A DNA stretch of 64,000 bases from contig KN805412.1 of assembly GCA_000818945.1 (NCBI GenBank), positions 90,684 to 154,683 of the forward strand, read 5' to 3'. Each line of letters opens with the position of its first letter. Position 1 is the first letter of the stretch. The stretch is from Schizochytrium sp. CCTCC M209059 (Eukaryota > Sar > Bigyra > Thraustochytrida > Thraustochytriidae). The notes beneath the pieces were generated by a model. It was not told the origin of the DNA, searched no databases, and saw only the letters and a list, made by a program, of their open reading frames with translations. Below, in pieces: positions 31,101-40,400 of the stretch. Both the position numbers and the translations under genes were made by a program.

Positions 31101-32683
31101 GTAGAAAGGGCAGTAGAACCCTCTTCTCGCGCCAGGCGCGCAGCTTCTGCGCGTGCCTTGCGGGCCTCGAGCCAAACTGCGTCGGCCGCTGCGGCGTCGC
31201 GGTCAGGGTTGTTCTCCAAGAGCCACTCGCCAAGAAAGCGGATGGCGTCAAGGCCTGCAGGTTTGACCTTGCACAGCTCAGTGAGGCCAGTGACGAGCAG
31301 GGACTGCACAAGCTGGGGCTCGGAGCCTTTGCTACCCTGCGTTACGGCTTTGCGAATGTACTGTTTGGCAGCGGAGCTGTCCACCTGCGGGGCGCGCTCA
31401 AACTGCGGGAAGACATGGCAGAGATCCATGGAGATGTACAGGTCGAGGCCGGTCTTGGCTTGGAGCACGCGGCATGTCTCGTGGGCACCGGCCTTGGCCA
31501 CCACGTAGGCAGCGGCAAACTCGGCGTGGTGGCCCACAGACATGAACTCCTTTGTTGCCACCTGCTTGCGCGCCAAAATCTCAAAGCCGTACTTACGAAG
31601 CGCGTGTTCGGTGGCATTGCTCTGCGAGGGATCCAGCGCAACGACCATGAGGCGCTCGAGAGGGACACCCGTGGACCCAAATGCCAGGTTGATGTCCGAA
31701 GCGACGGTTTCGCTGGAAGGGGAGGCGTACTTGAGGCCAGCAACGCCCGGCGCGTAATAGAGCGCAACCTTTTGCACTGCCCCGAAGCCTTCGATCACGC
31801 GAACGATCATATCCTCGCCTGCCAGACTTTCGAGGCCGAGGCGGGCAACTTCTTGTTGTTGCTCCAGGTTTTCTTCGCCGTCTTCTGCAGTTGGCAGCGT
31901 CCAGGGCTGCTCCGCTGATACCACGAGATCTTGAGGCAGGCGCGGAGCACTTGTTGCGGCCTGCGCAGTAAAGATGGCAACCGTGCGTTCCCAGACGCGC
32001 TTGCCAGCGCCAGGAAAAAAGAATGCGAGTTCTCGCTTGGCTGCTGTCGCATTCGTCGAGCAAAGGATGCCACGACGGGTCCGATCAACGGTACCAAGCG
32101 CAGCGCGCAAGGTCCATTTGTTAACATTCGCTCCGTGCGATGCCAGGTCTTCCTCACGTGCACGCGCGGGGTTCTCGGGACCCGCGCACGCGAGCAGGCG
32201 CTTAATGGCGTCAGGTCCAGCAACGCGAAGAATGATAATGGGACCACTGATGAGGTGCTTTGCAAGAGCCTCGCTCGTCTCGGTCTCGCCGTCGGCATCT
32301 TCGTGAAGTGCTGCAAACGCGCGAGCAAGCTCGGCGTTGAGAAGAGCGCGTTCTTGCTTGACAATCTCAAGGCCTGCATCTTTGATGCGAGCAATGGCAA
32401 CCTCGGCCTTGTCGGCGGCGAGAACCTTTCGAACCGGCGCAGCGCCATGCTTGGGTGCGTTTGCTTCGTCGCCCTCTTCTTCATCATTATTGCCCTTTTC
32501 CTCGGCCTCGCCGTCTGCCTCGGCGGCCTGATCGGCGTCCATCTCAACGATCCATTGTCGCCCGGTTACGCATGGCGTCAGCACGCAGAGCGTCTCCTCG
32601 ATATCGCCTTCGAAAACCTGCGCGGGCGCCTCTTGCGTTTCCTCTTCATTCGAGAGCTCTACGTCGTCCATTGTGTCCGCCAT
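28130..32683 (-). CDS. Multi-domain NDK-like / Dpy-30 / adenylate-kinase chain (axonemal type)
   Basis: The product is a single 1517-residue open frame. Residues about 30-230 follow the nucleoside-diphosphate-kinase fold, ending AAKRELAFFFP, but the active-site His of NxxHGSD appears as Leu (RRGILCST). A second, weaker NDK-like module is at about 295-430. A Dpy-30 motif covers about 455-495 (LLVTGLTELCKVKPAGLDAI). Adenylate-kinase module 1 (567-745) looks complete: P-loop GGPGSGKGT at 574-582, STGDLLR, DGYPRE, and LID Arg residues in KRKRRDDGAETVEKR. Modules 2 (about 748-915), 3 (about 1000-1140) and 4 (about 1213-1390) keep AK-like features such as GFPRTLEDL and RVGELVRNEV but lack a P-loop. 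The C-terminus is poly-Ala then acidic. NDK plus Dpy-30 and AK plus Dpy-30 are known from radial-spoke and axonemal proteins (RSP23, NME5, AK7), so a flagellar role is inferred. Confidence 0.85.
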   Translation of the reverse strand: MADTMDDVELSNEEETQEAPAQVFEGDIEETLCVLTPCVTGRQWIVEMDADQAAEADGEAEEKGNNDEEEGDEANAPKHGAAPVRKVLAADKAEVAIARIKDAGLEIVKQERALLNAELARAFAALHEDADGETETSEALAKHLISGPIIILRVAGPDAIKRLLACAGPENPARAREEDLASHGANVNKWTLRAALGTVDRTRRGILCSTNATAAKRELAFFFPGAGKRVWERTVAIFTAQAATSAPRLPQDLVVSAEQPWTLPTAEDGEENLEQQQEVARLGLESLAGEDMIVRVIEGFGAVQKVALYYAPGVAGLKYASPSSETVASDINLAFGSTGVPLERLMVVALDPSQSNATEHALRKYGFEILARKQVATKEFMSVGHHAEFAAAYVVAKAGAHETCRVLQAKTGLDLYISMDLCHVFPQFERAPQVDSSAAKQYIRKAVTQGSKGSEPQLVQSLLVTGLTELCKVKPAGLDAIRFLGEWLLENNPDRDAAAADAVWLEARKARAEAARLAREEGSTALSTMDARNPVSVPDDAPIAPLHADVDASGAEVTPLMSGAETPEIVFVLGGPGSGKGTVSLELQSQLGFVHLSTGDLLRKEVELGTPDGARILATMQAGGLVDNETTVRLLKNAMEQHSGARRFLIDGYPREMSQVEAFENAIAPCTYALYMNCDADMIRERLAKRKRRDDGAETVEKRIQTFMDRSKPVVEHFARLGKLRTVKPEAEETPAHVFEKALRAVLPRVVLLDASSSVDMITKAICSNRDPLGHDGYEILNVPELLRQEARTGTRLGQRISDMLERRQKVPVEVKINLLRRIMHKYHTTTPFLVVGFPRTLEDLARYESKVGPIDHMLRLTDSMHPGRFDAAPVFAHLSTLGRARVLDVAGRAIPDALRAVHADSRPKYVLDTSSERVEGFVAASGGVADVERVRLGTGARTFFVREFPEDAAQDLFEQFGKPQAALHDADGSSTSAVVDQLAFEGRLRTRETLVSGPEIVVIAGSGALSASDKATHLGQVAKDFGYCVFDVEAAFAELPKCAGTWEARACIAARQIAEVAHDDPAAEHASRQQDLFVAKKNMILRAANSCGSARGIFAVMESPDVQLLEALEGRCRVVVLECTNVLVAKERFLQQRIEERAAQAAAARAAGDEEAAAAASEPEAAEEAEESASAKVDALEAARATLSSLANYTVDCSSIVPDEVRYALRQPFMVGVHLLVSQPLATNPARALVVHLAKKLQLAPIRVGELVRNEVAKGTPSGRRIRHAERTGQALPLEDVLALVQGAIAEKAATGASQFLLHGFPSAVGAGFPFAHDQLFALEKRVGPVRSCVYLRSADAPSSALETVAQLLESMGKTIRLDADMEANDVVLAATAHIEELARREREQRRVDTWAPGDGSPEALLQDVLDRYRPARTAVQACEQYWDQFCVDEEGHTTLDCIAEKMALWKIENDPSEHLAGPLVTKDQWYEYVLQHVLMLQEYDAEAEAAAAEAAAAAAAAAAAAAAEADEEEEA
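28146..28215. repeat. GCAGCTGC-rich tract encoding poly-Ala
   Basis: This imperfect, partly palindromic GCAGCTGC run lies in the 3' end of the kinase-chain gene and encodes an alanine-rich tail. Confidence 0.75.
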
Positions 32684-33039
32684 CGCCCCAACGCGTCGCC
32701 GTGGTCGCGGTCGTGGTCGTGGTCGTTGTCGTCTCGTTCGTTCGTCCGTCCGTCGTCCTCGGCGGCCGAGGGCACTCGACTTTGCTTGGCTTTGCTTTGC
32801 GACTACCGGCTTTTCTTCCCTTGCTCTTGACGACCGCGATCGCTCAATTAATCAATTAATCAATCAATTAATCACTTCATCAGTCAACCAATCAGTCTGA
32901 GCAAGAAGAAAAACGCGAGCTTTCGTTCTCCGTTCCCTTCTCCCCTTTCCATCTTCCTCACCAAATTTTCTTGTTTGAGATCAGGAGTCCATCCGGACCA
33001 ACGGATAAAAAATTATTGATTGAGCCCTTTTTTTTACTG
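32684..33039. promoter_or_regulatory. Upstream region of the kinase-chain gene
   Basis: The spacer between the leftward kinase-chain gene and the tRNA gene contains AATTAATC repeats near 32845-32875 and GTGGTCGTGG repeats near 32700-32730. No gene was seen. Confidence 0.4.
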
Positions 33040-33047
33040 AAAAAAAA
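33040..33047 (-). terminator. Pol III terminator of tRNA-Leu
   Basis: A run of eight A on the plus strand is eight T on the tRNA strand, beginning 5 nt past the mature 3' end. This is the expected RNA polymerase III stop. Confidence 0.8.
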
Positions 33048-33051
33048 TAAG

Positions 33052-33130
33052 TGCAGCAGACGCGATTTGAACGCGCGAGCTTTCGCATTAGGGCCTAAAC
33101 CTAACCCCTTAACCACTCGGGCACTGCTGC
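33052..33130 (-). tRNA. trnL-UAG: tRNA-Leu (anticodon UAG)
   Basis: On the minus strand a complete cloverleaf can be drawn. The acceptor is GCAGCAG with CTGCTGC plus discriminator A. The D arm contains GAGTGGTTAAG. The anticodon stem is TTAGG/CCTAA with loop TTTAGGC, giving UAG, read as Leu (CUA and CUN family). A class II variable arm of about 11 nt contains GCGAAAGC. The T arm is GCGCG-TTCAAAT-CGCGT. A long variable arm and discriminator A fit leucine. There is no intron, CCA is not encoded, and a T run follows directly. It stands alone between two protein genes. Confidence 0.93.
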
Positions 33131-33373
33131 TGGGCATAGCCTAACCCACAGAGGTTGAGCCACTTTACACTTATGACTACACCTGTTTATAAACGAATCT
33201 GTTGCACGTCTTTGAGAAATAGTTCCACGGCCTTGCCGCGGTCCAACGAGATTGTGGTCTTGAATGCTTTCGTCTCCATTCTTATTGCTTTGCGAAGCTT
33301 TTTTAGATAACTGTATGATTGAACATCGGAATTATTTATTTGTTGTTGTTGTTGTTGTTACACCTACAATCAT

Positions 33374-34648
33374 TCACTTGAAATATTTGGCAAGTTTGGG
33401 ACCTTGCTGCGACTGATAATTGTTGGCCTTCTCCGGATGCCCATACGGCCTCGACGGCAAGGAAGAATTGTTGAAGAACTCCATGAGACAAATAGGCTGC
33501 CCGTCATAGACCGTCACGGTTTCGTGCGGACGCACCTCCAAAACGCCAACGGTGCCTTTGATGGAACCATCTTGCCCATATCCAAATCCTGGATCGAAAA
33601 AGCCGGCATAGTGCGCGCGCAGCTCGCCAACGCGCGACGAGAACGGCACCATCTCGGCTGACAAATGATTGGGGATGCTGACTCGTTCCTTTGTGGCGAG
33701 AATGTAAAATTTGTCCTTTTCCAAAGTAACGGCCTCGTTTGCGGGAATCGGACGAAAAAATCGCTCGGCTTCGTGGGTCCCGAGGCTCCCAAGATCAATC
33801 ACTGCACTGGTTGGGACAGCTTCAAAGCCAAGCACACCGTCAGGACGCTCCGCCTTGAGATTGAGACTCAGGACCAAGGCGCCACGATGCACTTGAGGAA
33901 ACAAGATTGGGGAGCCATTCTCATCGTAGCAAAGCACATGGTGTCGTAATCCTGAGGGCGAGAGTGGCGCGTCATCCACGGGCGATTGCTTGCGGAAAAT
34001 CATGAGCTGCGAAAGCGGCTGATGCTCGTGAACGCGCACATTGAAGCTTCGCGGGGACACCTCCATCCAAAGCTCGCCGGAACCTTCGACGGTGTCGTAA
34101 AGTCCACAGCCGTCAAAGATGCCACGCACCATGAGGTCGACGCGACCGATGCTCGACTTGGGCGAGAGCGACCCGCTCAGGTCTTGCTCGAGTGAGATGC
34201 GCGCGCATGGGAACAGATAGGTCTGACCCTTGAGCAGCAGGACGCCCTCGACCGGATCTACCTTTTTGCGTTCGAGCACGAGGTCGCTGTTGCGCGCGTA
34301 CACCAGGTCGCGGATGCTCTGTTTATGCGGGAGCACCTTATCCCTCACGAGGAAGCACTCCCTCCCTACGGGAAGATCCACGCTCGCGGGCTCGATGTGC
34401 TGCAGGAGCAGCTCCCTGGCCGCCTCCGCCTCTGCCTCTGTCTCCGGGGTCTCGGACCTAACGGCGAGCTCGGTCGCCGTCGCCGCCGCCGCCGCCTCCG
34501 CCTCCGCCTCCGCCTCCTCCGCCGCCGCCGCGAGCGGGTCGCGTGCGCGGGGCCCTGCGGTGCCGCCTGCGCCGATGAGCCGCACGGCGCCTGCGCGCAC
34601 GAGGTGCTCGAGCTCGTGGTCCACGAGCGCCACCACGGCGGCCTCCAT
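33374..34648 (-). CDS. dcd: dCTP deaminase, double-domain alphaproteobacterial type
   Basis: The product has 424 residues. dCTP deaminase converts dCTP to dUTP for dTTP synthesis. It matches the long Dcd family of alphaproteobacteria (DCD, Pfam PF06559, about 360 residues). Motifs seen are EPASVDLPVG, the active-site LSPKSSIGRVDLMVR, GELWMEVSPRSF with the catalytic-type Glu, and a second half with AEMVPFSSRVGELRAHYAGFFDPGFG ending NYQSQQGPKLAKYFK. The N-terminus differs from bacterial enzymes: it carries about 65 residues with an Ala/Glu-rich low-complexity run. The start is the only in-frame ATG; the frame continues upstream into an N gap, so a longer N-terminus cannot be excluded. Eukaryotes generally use dCMP deaminase instead, so an endosymbiont or transferred origin is likely (inference). 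Terminal motifs suggest an intact enzyme. Confidence 0.88.
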   Translation of the reverse strand: MEAAVVALVDHELEHLVRAGAVRLIGAGGTAGPRARDPLAAAAEEAEAEAEAAAAATATELAVRSETPETEAEAEAARELLLQHIEPASVDLPVGRECFLVRDKVLPHKQSIRDLVYARNSDLVLERKKVDPVEGVLLLKGQTYLFPCARISLEQDLSGSLSPKSSIGRVDLMVRGIFDGCGLYDTVEGSGELWMEVSPRSFNVRVHEHQPLSQLMIFRKQSPVDDAPLSPSGLRHHVLCYDENGSPILFPQVHRGALVLSLNLKAERPDGVLGFEAVPTSAVIDLGSLGTHEAERFFRPIPANEAVTLEKDKFYILATKERVSIPNHLSAEMVPFSSRVGELRAHYAGFFDPGFGYGQDGSIKGTVGVLEVRPHETVTVYDGQPICLMEFFNNSSLPSRPYGHPEKANNYQSQQGPKLAKYFK

Positions 34649-34806
34649 GGTCACGGCCGCGGTCGTTAGGCGTCTGCCGCCCGCCGCCGCCCGNNNNNNN
34701 NNNNNNNNNNNNNNNNNNNNNNNNNNNNNNNNCGGCCGCGCGCCCCGGTCTGCGGCGGCCCGGCCGAGGCCGCGGCGGCGAGGGGCGCGCGGCAGGCGCG
34801 GCGTGC
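34649..34806. promoter_or_regulatory. Very short divergent promoter containing an N gap
   Basis: Only about 158 bp separate the two divergent ATGs (dCTP deaminase and RING-TPR-J), and 39 of these are N. It is extremely GC-rich. If the downstream ATG at 35176 is used, the promoter is longer. Confidence 0.5.
34694..34732. other. Assembly gap (39 N)
   Basis: This short N run lies in CCG-rich DNA between the two divergent genes. Confidence 0.99.
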
Positions 34807-36936
34807 ATGGCGGCGGGGCATCAGGATGGGCGCAGATCACTTAGCCCTGCTTGGCCTCGATGTAGAAGGGAGAGCGACGAGGAGGAGGAGGACGAAGAGG
34901 ACGGGGAGGAGGACGAGGAGGAGGAGGACGAGAGCAACAGCGGCCGGCAGAACCGAGTCGCGGCGCAGCAGGCGCGTCCGGCGGAGGCGCGCAGGTCGAG
35001 GAGAGCGTCGTGCGTCGTGACAAGGGCCGGCTCGGGTCGGCTCGGGTCGGCTCGGCATAACTCGAAGTCGCGTCCGCGGAGGCGGAGGCGACGCGGCAGC
35101 CGCGGCACGCGAGGGGAGGAGGACAGGGACAAGGACAAGGACAGGGACAAGGACAAGGACAAGGACAAGGAGGAGATGGGCTTCTCTGGCGAGCTGAAGA
35201 GCGCTTCGGGCCACTACGAGGAATTCATCTGCGCCATTTGCGTCCAGCTCGTGGACCTGGAGGAGAGTGTGCTCACAAGCTGCTCGCACGTGTACTGTAG
35301 GTCGTGCATGGAGGAGTGGCTGCGGCGCAAAAGGTCCTGTCCCACGTGTAACAAGGACTTGTCGCTGCAATCGACCAGCCAGCTGCCCCTCTTACGCTAC
35401 GGAAGTCCTCTCGCGTGGCGCGTTCTATCTCGCATCCGCATCAGTTGCCCCCTCAACGCGTGCTCGTGGGAAGGCGATTACTCGGAGCTCCAGGCCCACT
35501 TGCAATCGTCCTCTGAGCATGTCCAGGACGCGGAGCAGAGCAAGCGCGAGACCGCGTTAGCGCTCAAGGAGCAGGCCAACGCCAAGTACTCTGCACGTGC
35601 CTTTCGCGATGCCTTGCAACTCTACACAAAGGCCATCAGCTTTTGCGATGACATTCCCGCGCTATTCTCCAACAGAGCGGCCGTGTATTTAGCTCTAGGT
35701 CAATACGCGGCCGCGCGCGACGACGCGCAGCGTGCTGTAGCCCTTGATGCGGGTTTCGCCAAGGCCTGGGTGCGCTGCGCAAAGGCGCTTGTTGGCCTGG
35801 GAGATCTCGATGAGGCCGCGGCGACATTGCGTACGGCCCCTGCACAAGTTGCCGCCGAACCGGGTGTGCGCCACGCCCAACGCGAGATGGATCGTCTGCG
35901 GGATCTCTATCGAACGGCCAAGGCCGCACTTGCGGCTGGCGACTTCAACAAGGCGCGTGGCGCTGCCTCGCCTTTGCTGAGTGAGTCTAGTGCTCCAAAC
36001 GTCTTGCTGCTCGCTGCGCGATCAGAGTGTGAGGCTGGAAGCTGCCAGCGAGCTCTGAAGCTAGCGCTTCAGGTATTGCGTGCTGATTCATCCGAGCCAG
36101 CAGCTTATGTCGTGCGTTCCCTCGCCATGTTGTACAATGGTGAGGTCGACGAGTCCATCAAGTACGTGCGCGAGGCGCTACGTTTGAGTCCGGATGACAA
36201 GGAGGCACTACAGCTGTTTCGAAAAATCAAGTCAGTTCGAGGTTATTTTGCCGACGCCAAAGCCGCTCTCGACGCAAAGCAGCACGACGCTGCGGTCGCC
36301 TCACTCAATCATATTGTAGAATCAGAGATGGTACCGCGGCGGTCCACGCTTTATGTGCAGGCGCTCGCAGAGCGTGCAAACGCGCTCTTTCGTGCCGGCC
36401 GTCTGGACGACGCCCTCAAGGACTGCGCTTCGGCCATTTACCTTCAAGAGGACAACAAGCGCGCTTGGCTCACCAAGGTCTACGCATTGCACGCGCTTGG
36501 CCGACATGAAACGGCTTTGCGTGAATTGGGACCTGTCATGCAAGGCTGGGGCCAGCAAGATGCAGTTATTCGTGGGGCATATGAAAAGGCTCAGTTCGAG
36601 GTGCGCAAGGCAAAGCGCCCCAATTATTATGAGGCACTGTCCCCGAAGGAGGGAGCGCGCCCTCTTTCAACAGTGTCTTCGGAGCCCGAGATCAAGGCTG
36701 CTTACAAGCTTCGTGCGCTGGAGTGTCATCCTGATCGTCTGGGTCCGGACGCTTCGGCGGAAGAACGCAAACGTTGCGAGGAAGAGTTCAAACTTGCCGG
36801 CGAGGCGCTTGAGATCCTTACAGACTCCTTTAAACGCAAGTTGTATGATGAGGGATTTGACAAGGCGGCGATCGAGGAGCGTGTTCAGCGTGCCTCCGAG
36901 CAGCACCACGGCCGCTCTCACCATCATCATCGGTAG
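34807..36936 (+). CDS. RING finger, TPR and J-domain protein
   Basis: The product has 709 residues from the first ATG; an alternative ATG at 35176 would give 586 residues and keep all domains. Residues 1-123 are low complexity (Glu/Asp run, Arg run, Asp-Lys repeats). A C3HC4 RING finger spans 142-181: CAIC, CSHVYCRSC, CPTC. A TRAF-type zinc-finger-like segment follows (CPLNACSWEGDYSELQAHLQ, about 214-233, with a later His). TPR repeats run from about 245 to 590 (EQANAKYSARAFRDALQLYTKAI is the first). A C-terminal J-domain at about 610-690 has HPD near 641. TPR plus J resembles DNAJC7/DNAJC3 co-chaperones; the N-terminal RING suggests an E3 ligase coupled to Hsp70/Hsp90 clients (inference). 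It ends in a His-rich tail. Confidence 0.87.
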   Translation: MAAGHQDGRRSLSPAWPRCRRESDEEEEDEEDGEEDEEEEDESNSGRQNRVAAQQARPAEARRSRRASCVVTRAGSGRLGSARHNSKSRPRRRRRRGSRGTRGEEDRDKDKDRDKDKDKDKEEMGFSGELKSASGHYEEFICAICVQLVDLEESVLTSCSHVYCRSCMEEWLRRKRSCPTCNKDLSLQSTSQLPLLRYGSPLAWRVLSRIRISCPLNACSWEGDYSELQAHLQSSSEHVQDAEQSKRETALALKEQANAKYSARAFRDALQLYTKAISFCDDIPALFSNRAAVYLALGQYAAARDDAQRAVALDAGFAKAWVRCAKALVGLGDLDEAAATLRTAPAQVAAEPGVRHAQREMDRLRDLYRTAKAALAAGDFNKARGAASPLLSESSAPNVLLLAARSECEAGSCQRALKLALQVLRADSSEPAAYVVRSLAMLYNGEVDESIKYVREALRLSPDDKEALQLFRKIKSVRGYFADAKAALDAKQHDAAVASLNHIVESEMVPRRSTLYVQALAERANALFRAGRLDDALKDCASAIYLQEDNKRAWLTKVYALHALGRHETALRELGPVMQGWGQQDAVIRGAYEKAQFEVRKAKRPNYYEALSPKEGARPLSTVSSEPEIKAAYKLRALECHPDRLGPDASAEERKRCEEEFKLAGEALEILTDSFKRKLYDEGFDKAAIEERVQRASEQHHGRSHHHHR

Positions 36937-37424
36937 GAAAAAGAATTATGACAAATGTAAAAAGGTTAGGTCAGAGAAGACGTTAAGGAAAGGACTCTCC
37001 GTCGTACAATCAATCAAACAAAGAAAGAAACAAACAATGACAAAGACAGACCACTATGTTTAGGATGTCTCCTCCAGCGACACACATTTACAACCCACGT
37101 TTATACACACCTTCTTTGCTTGATTCTTTGCTTGCTTATCCTCCTCACTCACTGTCAACCCCCAGCCAGGCCCACTCAAACCAAAAGTGGATACGATAAT
37201 CAATTTAGTGCACACCGGGTCCCCGTGCGCACCCCAAGCAAATGGCTGGCGACAGGCCCTGGGCCCCAGAACCGGCAAGCAAAGCAGCATTGCGAGACAG
37301 GCGAGTCCTGCGCGCTCACGCGAGCCTGCGCCCACGCAGGCAACGAAGCGAGTGCGCGTTGAAAGCGGACAAGGCTACGGTCGTTTAGATCACGTATCTC
37401 GCCAAAGCAAAAATCTCACGCACG
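36937..37424. promoter_or_regulatory. Spacer upstream of RRP12
   Basis: The 3' UTR of the RING-TPR-J gene and the promoter of RRP12 lie here. AT-rich first half, mixed second half. No additional gene was seen. Confidence 0.4.
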
Positions 37425-40400
37425 ATGTCTTCCTCGGGCGAAGAAGACGTGCTGGCACGCTTCCGGGGTGCCAAGCGCGGGACTGCGGACGACTTTGCGC
37501 GCTCGGCCGCAATCGAAGCGCTCACGGAAGTCATCATGGAGCAGCGAACTGCACACAAGACGTCGAAAAGACCGTCGAGATCTCCGCCCACGGCCACAGA
37601 GTACTTTGCAAGCATCATGATGGCCCTCGAGGGCTCCGCGGGTGGCCAGCTGGCGCCACTCATGTTTCTCCTGTCCGTGTCGCTTCCCGCGGTTCCTCGC
37701 CCCGTCCTCCGTCTCAAGGGCGAAGCCTGTGTCGAGTGTGTCCAGCGCGTCCTTCGTCTTGATGATGAAGCCGAGAGCGACGATTCTCGCCTCGCGCGGT
37801 ACTGCCTAACTGTGCTCGGGTCCGTACTTAGCGTCCAGGAGCCCGGGCGTGTGACATGGGATAAGCCCATCTTCTTTCGTGCGCTCACGCTCCTTGTGCA
37901 CTCCACTGCGGATGAGCGGCCCAAACTTCGCAAGGTGGCTCAGCAGGCGTGTGAGAACGTCCTCAAGGGCCACGACGGTGGTCCCGGAACGCCCCACAAG
38001 GTCGTCTGCCAGCTCACTTCGAGTGCCATGAAGAAAACCGCCCTCAACGAATGCGCCTCCATTATGCGTCTCCTCTCCTTTGTGACGCGTGTAGCGCCCC
38101 TTTTGGTCCACAATGCGCAGCAACGCTCCGTTTTTGAAGTGACCAAACAGCTGACGCGGGTTCTCAGCCTGGGCCACATAACGCTCTCCACCACGGCCCT
38201 GCACACCCTGCAGCGCTTCATTGAGCTTCTCCCCGAGGGCAAGATGCGCCAGGGCGATACCGACGAAAAGCAGCTTCTCGCTGCCGCGCAAAAGGAAACT
38301 GAGCGTATTTGCCAGGCCCTTGCACATTGCATGGTCGACACGAAACAGCTGCGCCACATTACAAACGATGCAAAGCTCTGCGGCACATGGGTCGCCACCG
38401 TGCAACGTGCCGAGTCCCTGCGCTTCCAGATCGCACCCGATGGTACCAAGCTGGACGGCCTCTCGGCTGTCGCTGACGCCTACGTTAACTGCATCAGCGC
38501 CGGCATGCGACTTGCCGCCGACAATAAGCTCCCTCCTCTCGGCCAGCCTCAGGTTGCCCTTTCTGTGGGAGCCCTGACTGCGCTCATCAAAACGGAGGCA
38601 GCTCAAAGCACCAACACGCTTCCCCTTCTCGAGGCCGTGGAGCCTTTGCTTGGACCGCAATTCGAGGAGTCGTGGCCGCTCACGCTCGAGGTCCTGCGCG
38701 CTTACTTTACTGCGCGCAATGAAGCCGGCTTGGCTGGCGCCAACGCACAGACCATCCCGCAGACTGTTTTGGACAAGGAAAAGTCCTGGCTTCGCAAACT
38801 TGCCAATGTCCGCGAGGCTGCAATCAACCCTGTGACGGGTGCCGACAAGCCTCGCATGCTGTTGCGCTGGCGCGGGGCGATGGAGCGTCTCTTTGCGACC
38901 GCCATTGCCGCGCTCGGCCCGGAAATCATCCTCGACGCTCTACCTTTGGAAACGGGTGGTTCGCAAGGCGTCGCAGCGATTCGTCTCTGGCTAGTGCCCC
39001 TTCTTCGCGAGAACATCGGAACGGGCTCCGCGTCGACGCGCCTCGCGTACTTTCGCTCGAACATTCTCTCCACTGCGGAAAAATGCGAGCGGGCCAGTCA
39101 GGACGCCTCGCTGGGACCGAATTCGGCCAAGGCGCAGCAGACTCGCTTCATGCAGCTCTGGTCTCTTCTCCCGGGATTTTGCCTGCGCGCGGAGGACATT
39201 GACCGACCCGAGGGTCTTCGTGCTCTTGCCCCTGTCCTCGGCAAGGCAATGACGGATGATCGCTATCCTGAACTTGTCGAGATTGTTTGCCAGGCTTTGC
39301 AGAACATTCTTGCCAAGGTCGACCCTGCTGAGGGACCCGACGAGGAGAAGAAGGAGCACAAGGAGGAGCTGGAAGTTGTTCGTGACCTTGGACGCAACTT
39401 TCTTCCTCTGCTGTTCAACCAGTTTGATCAGCTCATGGAGGCTGGCGCCTCGCGCAAGCGTGCGGATCACGTTCTTCGTCTCGTCAGCGTTTACGCCTTG
39501 GCTGCGCCAAGCGAGCTGGTGAACAAGCTCTTCCGGCAGCTCGTGCAACAGCTGCTGGAAGCTACGCAAGCCCTCGAGTCGACGCGGGGTGCGGCAAAGA
39601 CTTCGTCAAAGAAGAGCAGCAAATCCAAAAACCAGCATAAGGAGGAGGAGGATGGCGATGATGATGATGACGACGACGACGATGAGGATCTGGAGGAAGA
39701 CGAGGAAGACGCTGACGACGACGAGGAGGAGGAGGACGATGAGGAAGAGCTGGACGAAGAGCGGCGCAAGACGCACTCTCTTACTTCGCTCGCGCTTGCG
39801 CTCGTTCCGGCTCTCGACGACAAATCTATTACGCTCTTGTACCGTGTCGTGCAACCGTACTTGCAAGACGAGGATGAGCCCGTTCTGCAGAAGCGCGCTT
39901 ATCGGGTTTTGGAGGCTATTTGCCAGCACCAGGTCACCTGGACAATTGCGCGGTATGAGGAACTCATTCAGATTCTGCAGTCTTCCTTCCATGCCTCGTC
40001 GGCCGGTTCTCGTACGACGCGTTTGAAGACGATGCGCCATGTCACCTCGGCTTTGGCGTCTGATAAGTGTGATCTCTCTGCCACCCAGGTGCGCAGTGTT
40101 TTTGGAGATATGCTCGGCGAAGTTGTTCTTTGCACCAAGGAAACGAATACCAAGGCGCGTTCTGCTGGATACAAGTTAATTGTGGAAATGGCGCAAGCTT
40201 TGGAGTCTGCCTACCTCAGCGAAGAAGGGAACGAAACGGGTACGGGGCTGCGTCAATTTTTGCACATGTCTGTGGGCGGTCTTGCCGCGCAAACGCCGCA
40301 CATGCGAAGCGCGGCCATCAATGTGTGCAGTCGTTTGATTGGCGAGTTCCACAAGATCGAGACGCTTCAAAAGGACTTTGTCGAGGTTGCGCAGACGGCT

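Noticed and set aside
28103..32830. Plus-strand frames of 299-436 codons
   Set aside because: All lie antisense to the kinase-chain gene; high GC at third positions leaves the opposite strand open.
33075..33115. TTAGGTTTAGGCCCTAA resembling plant-type telomere repeat
   Set aside because: It is the anticodon arm of the tRNA-Leu gene and forms a proper stem and loop.
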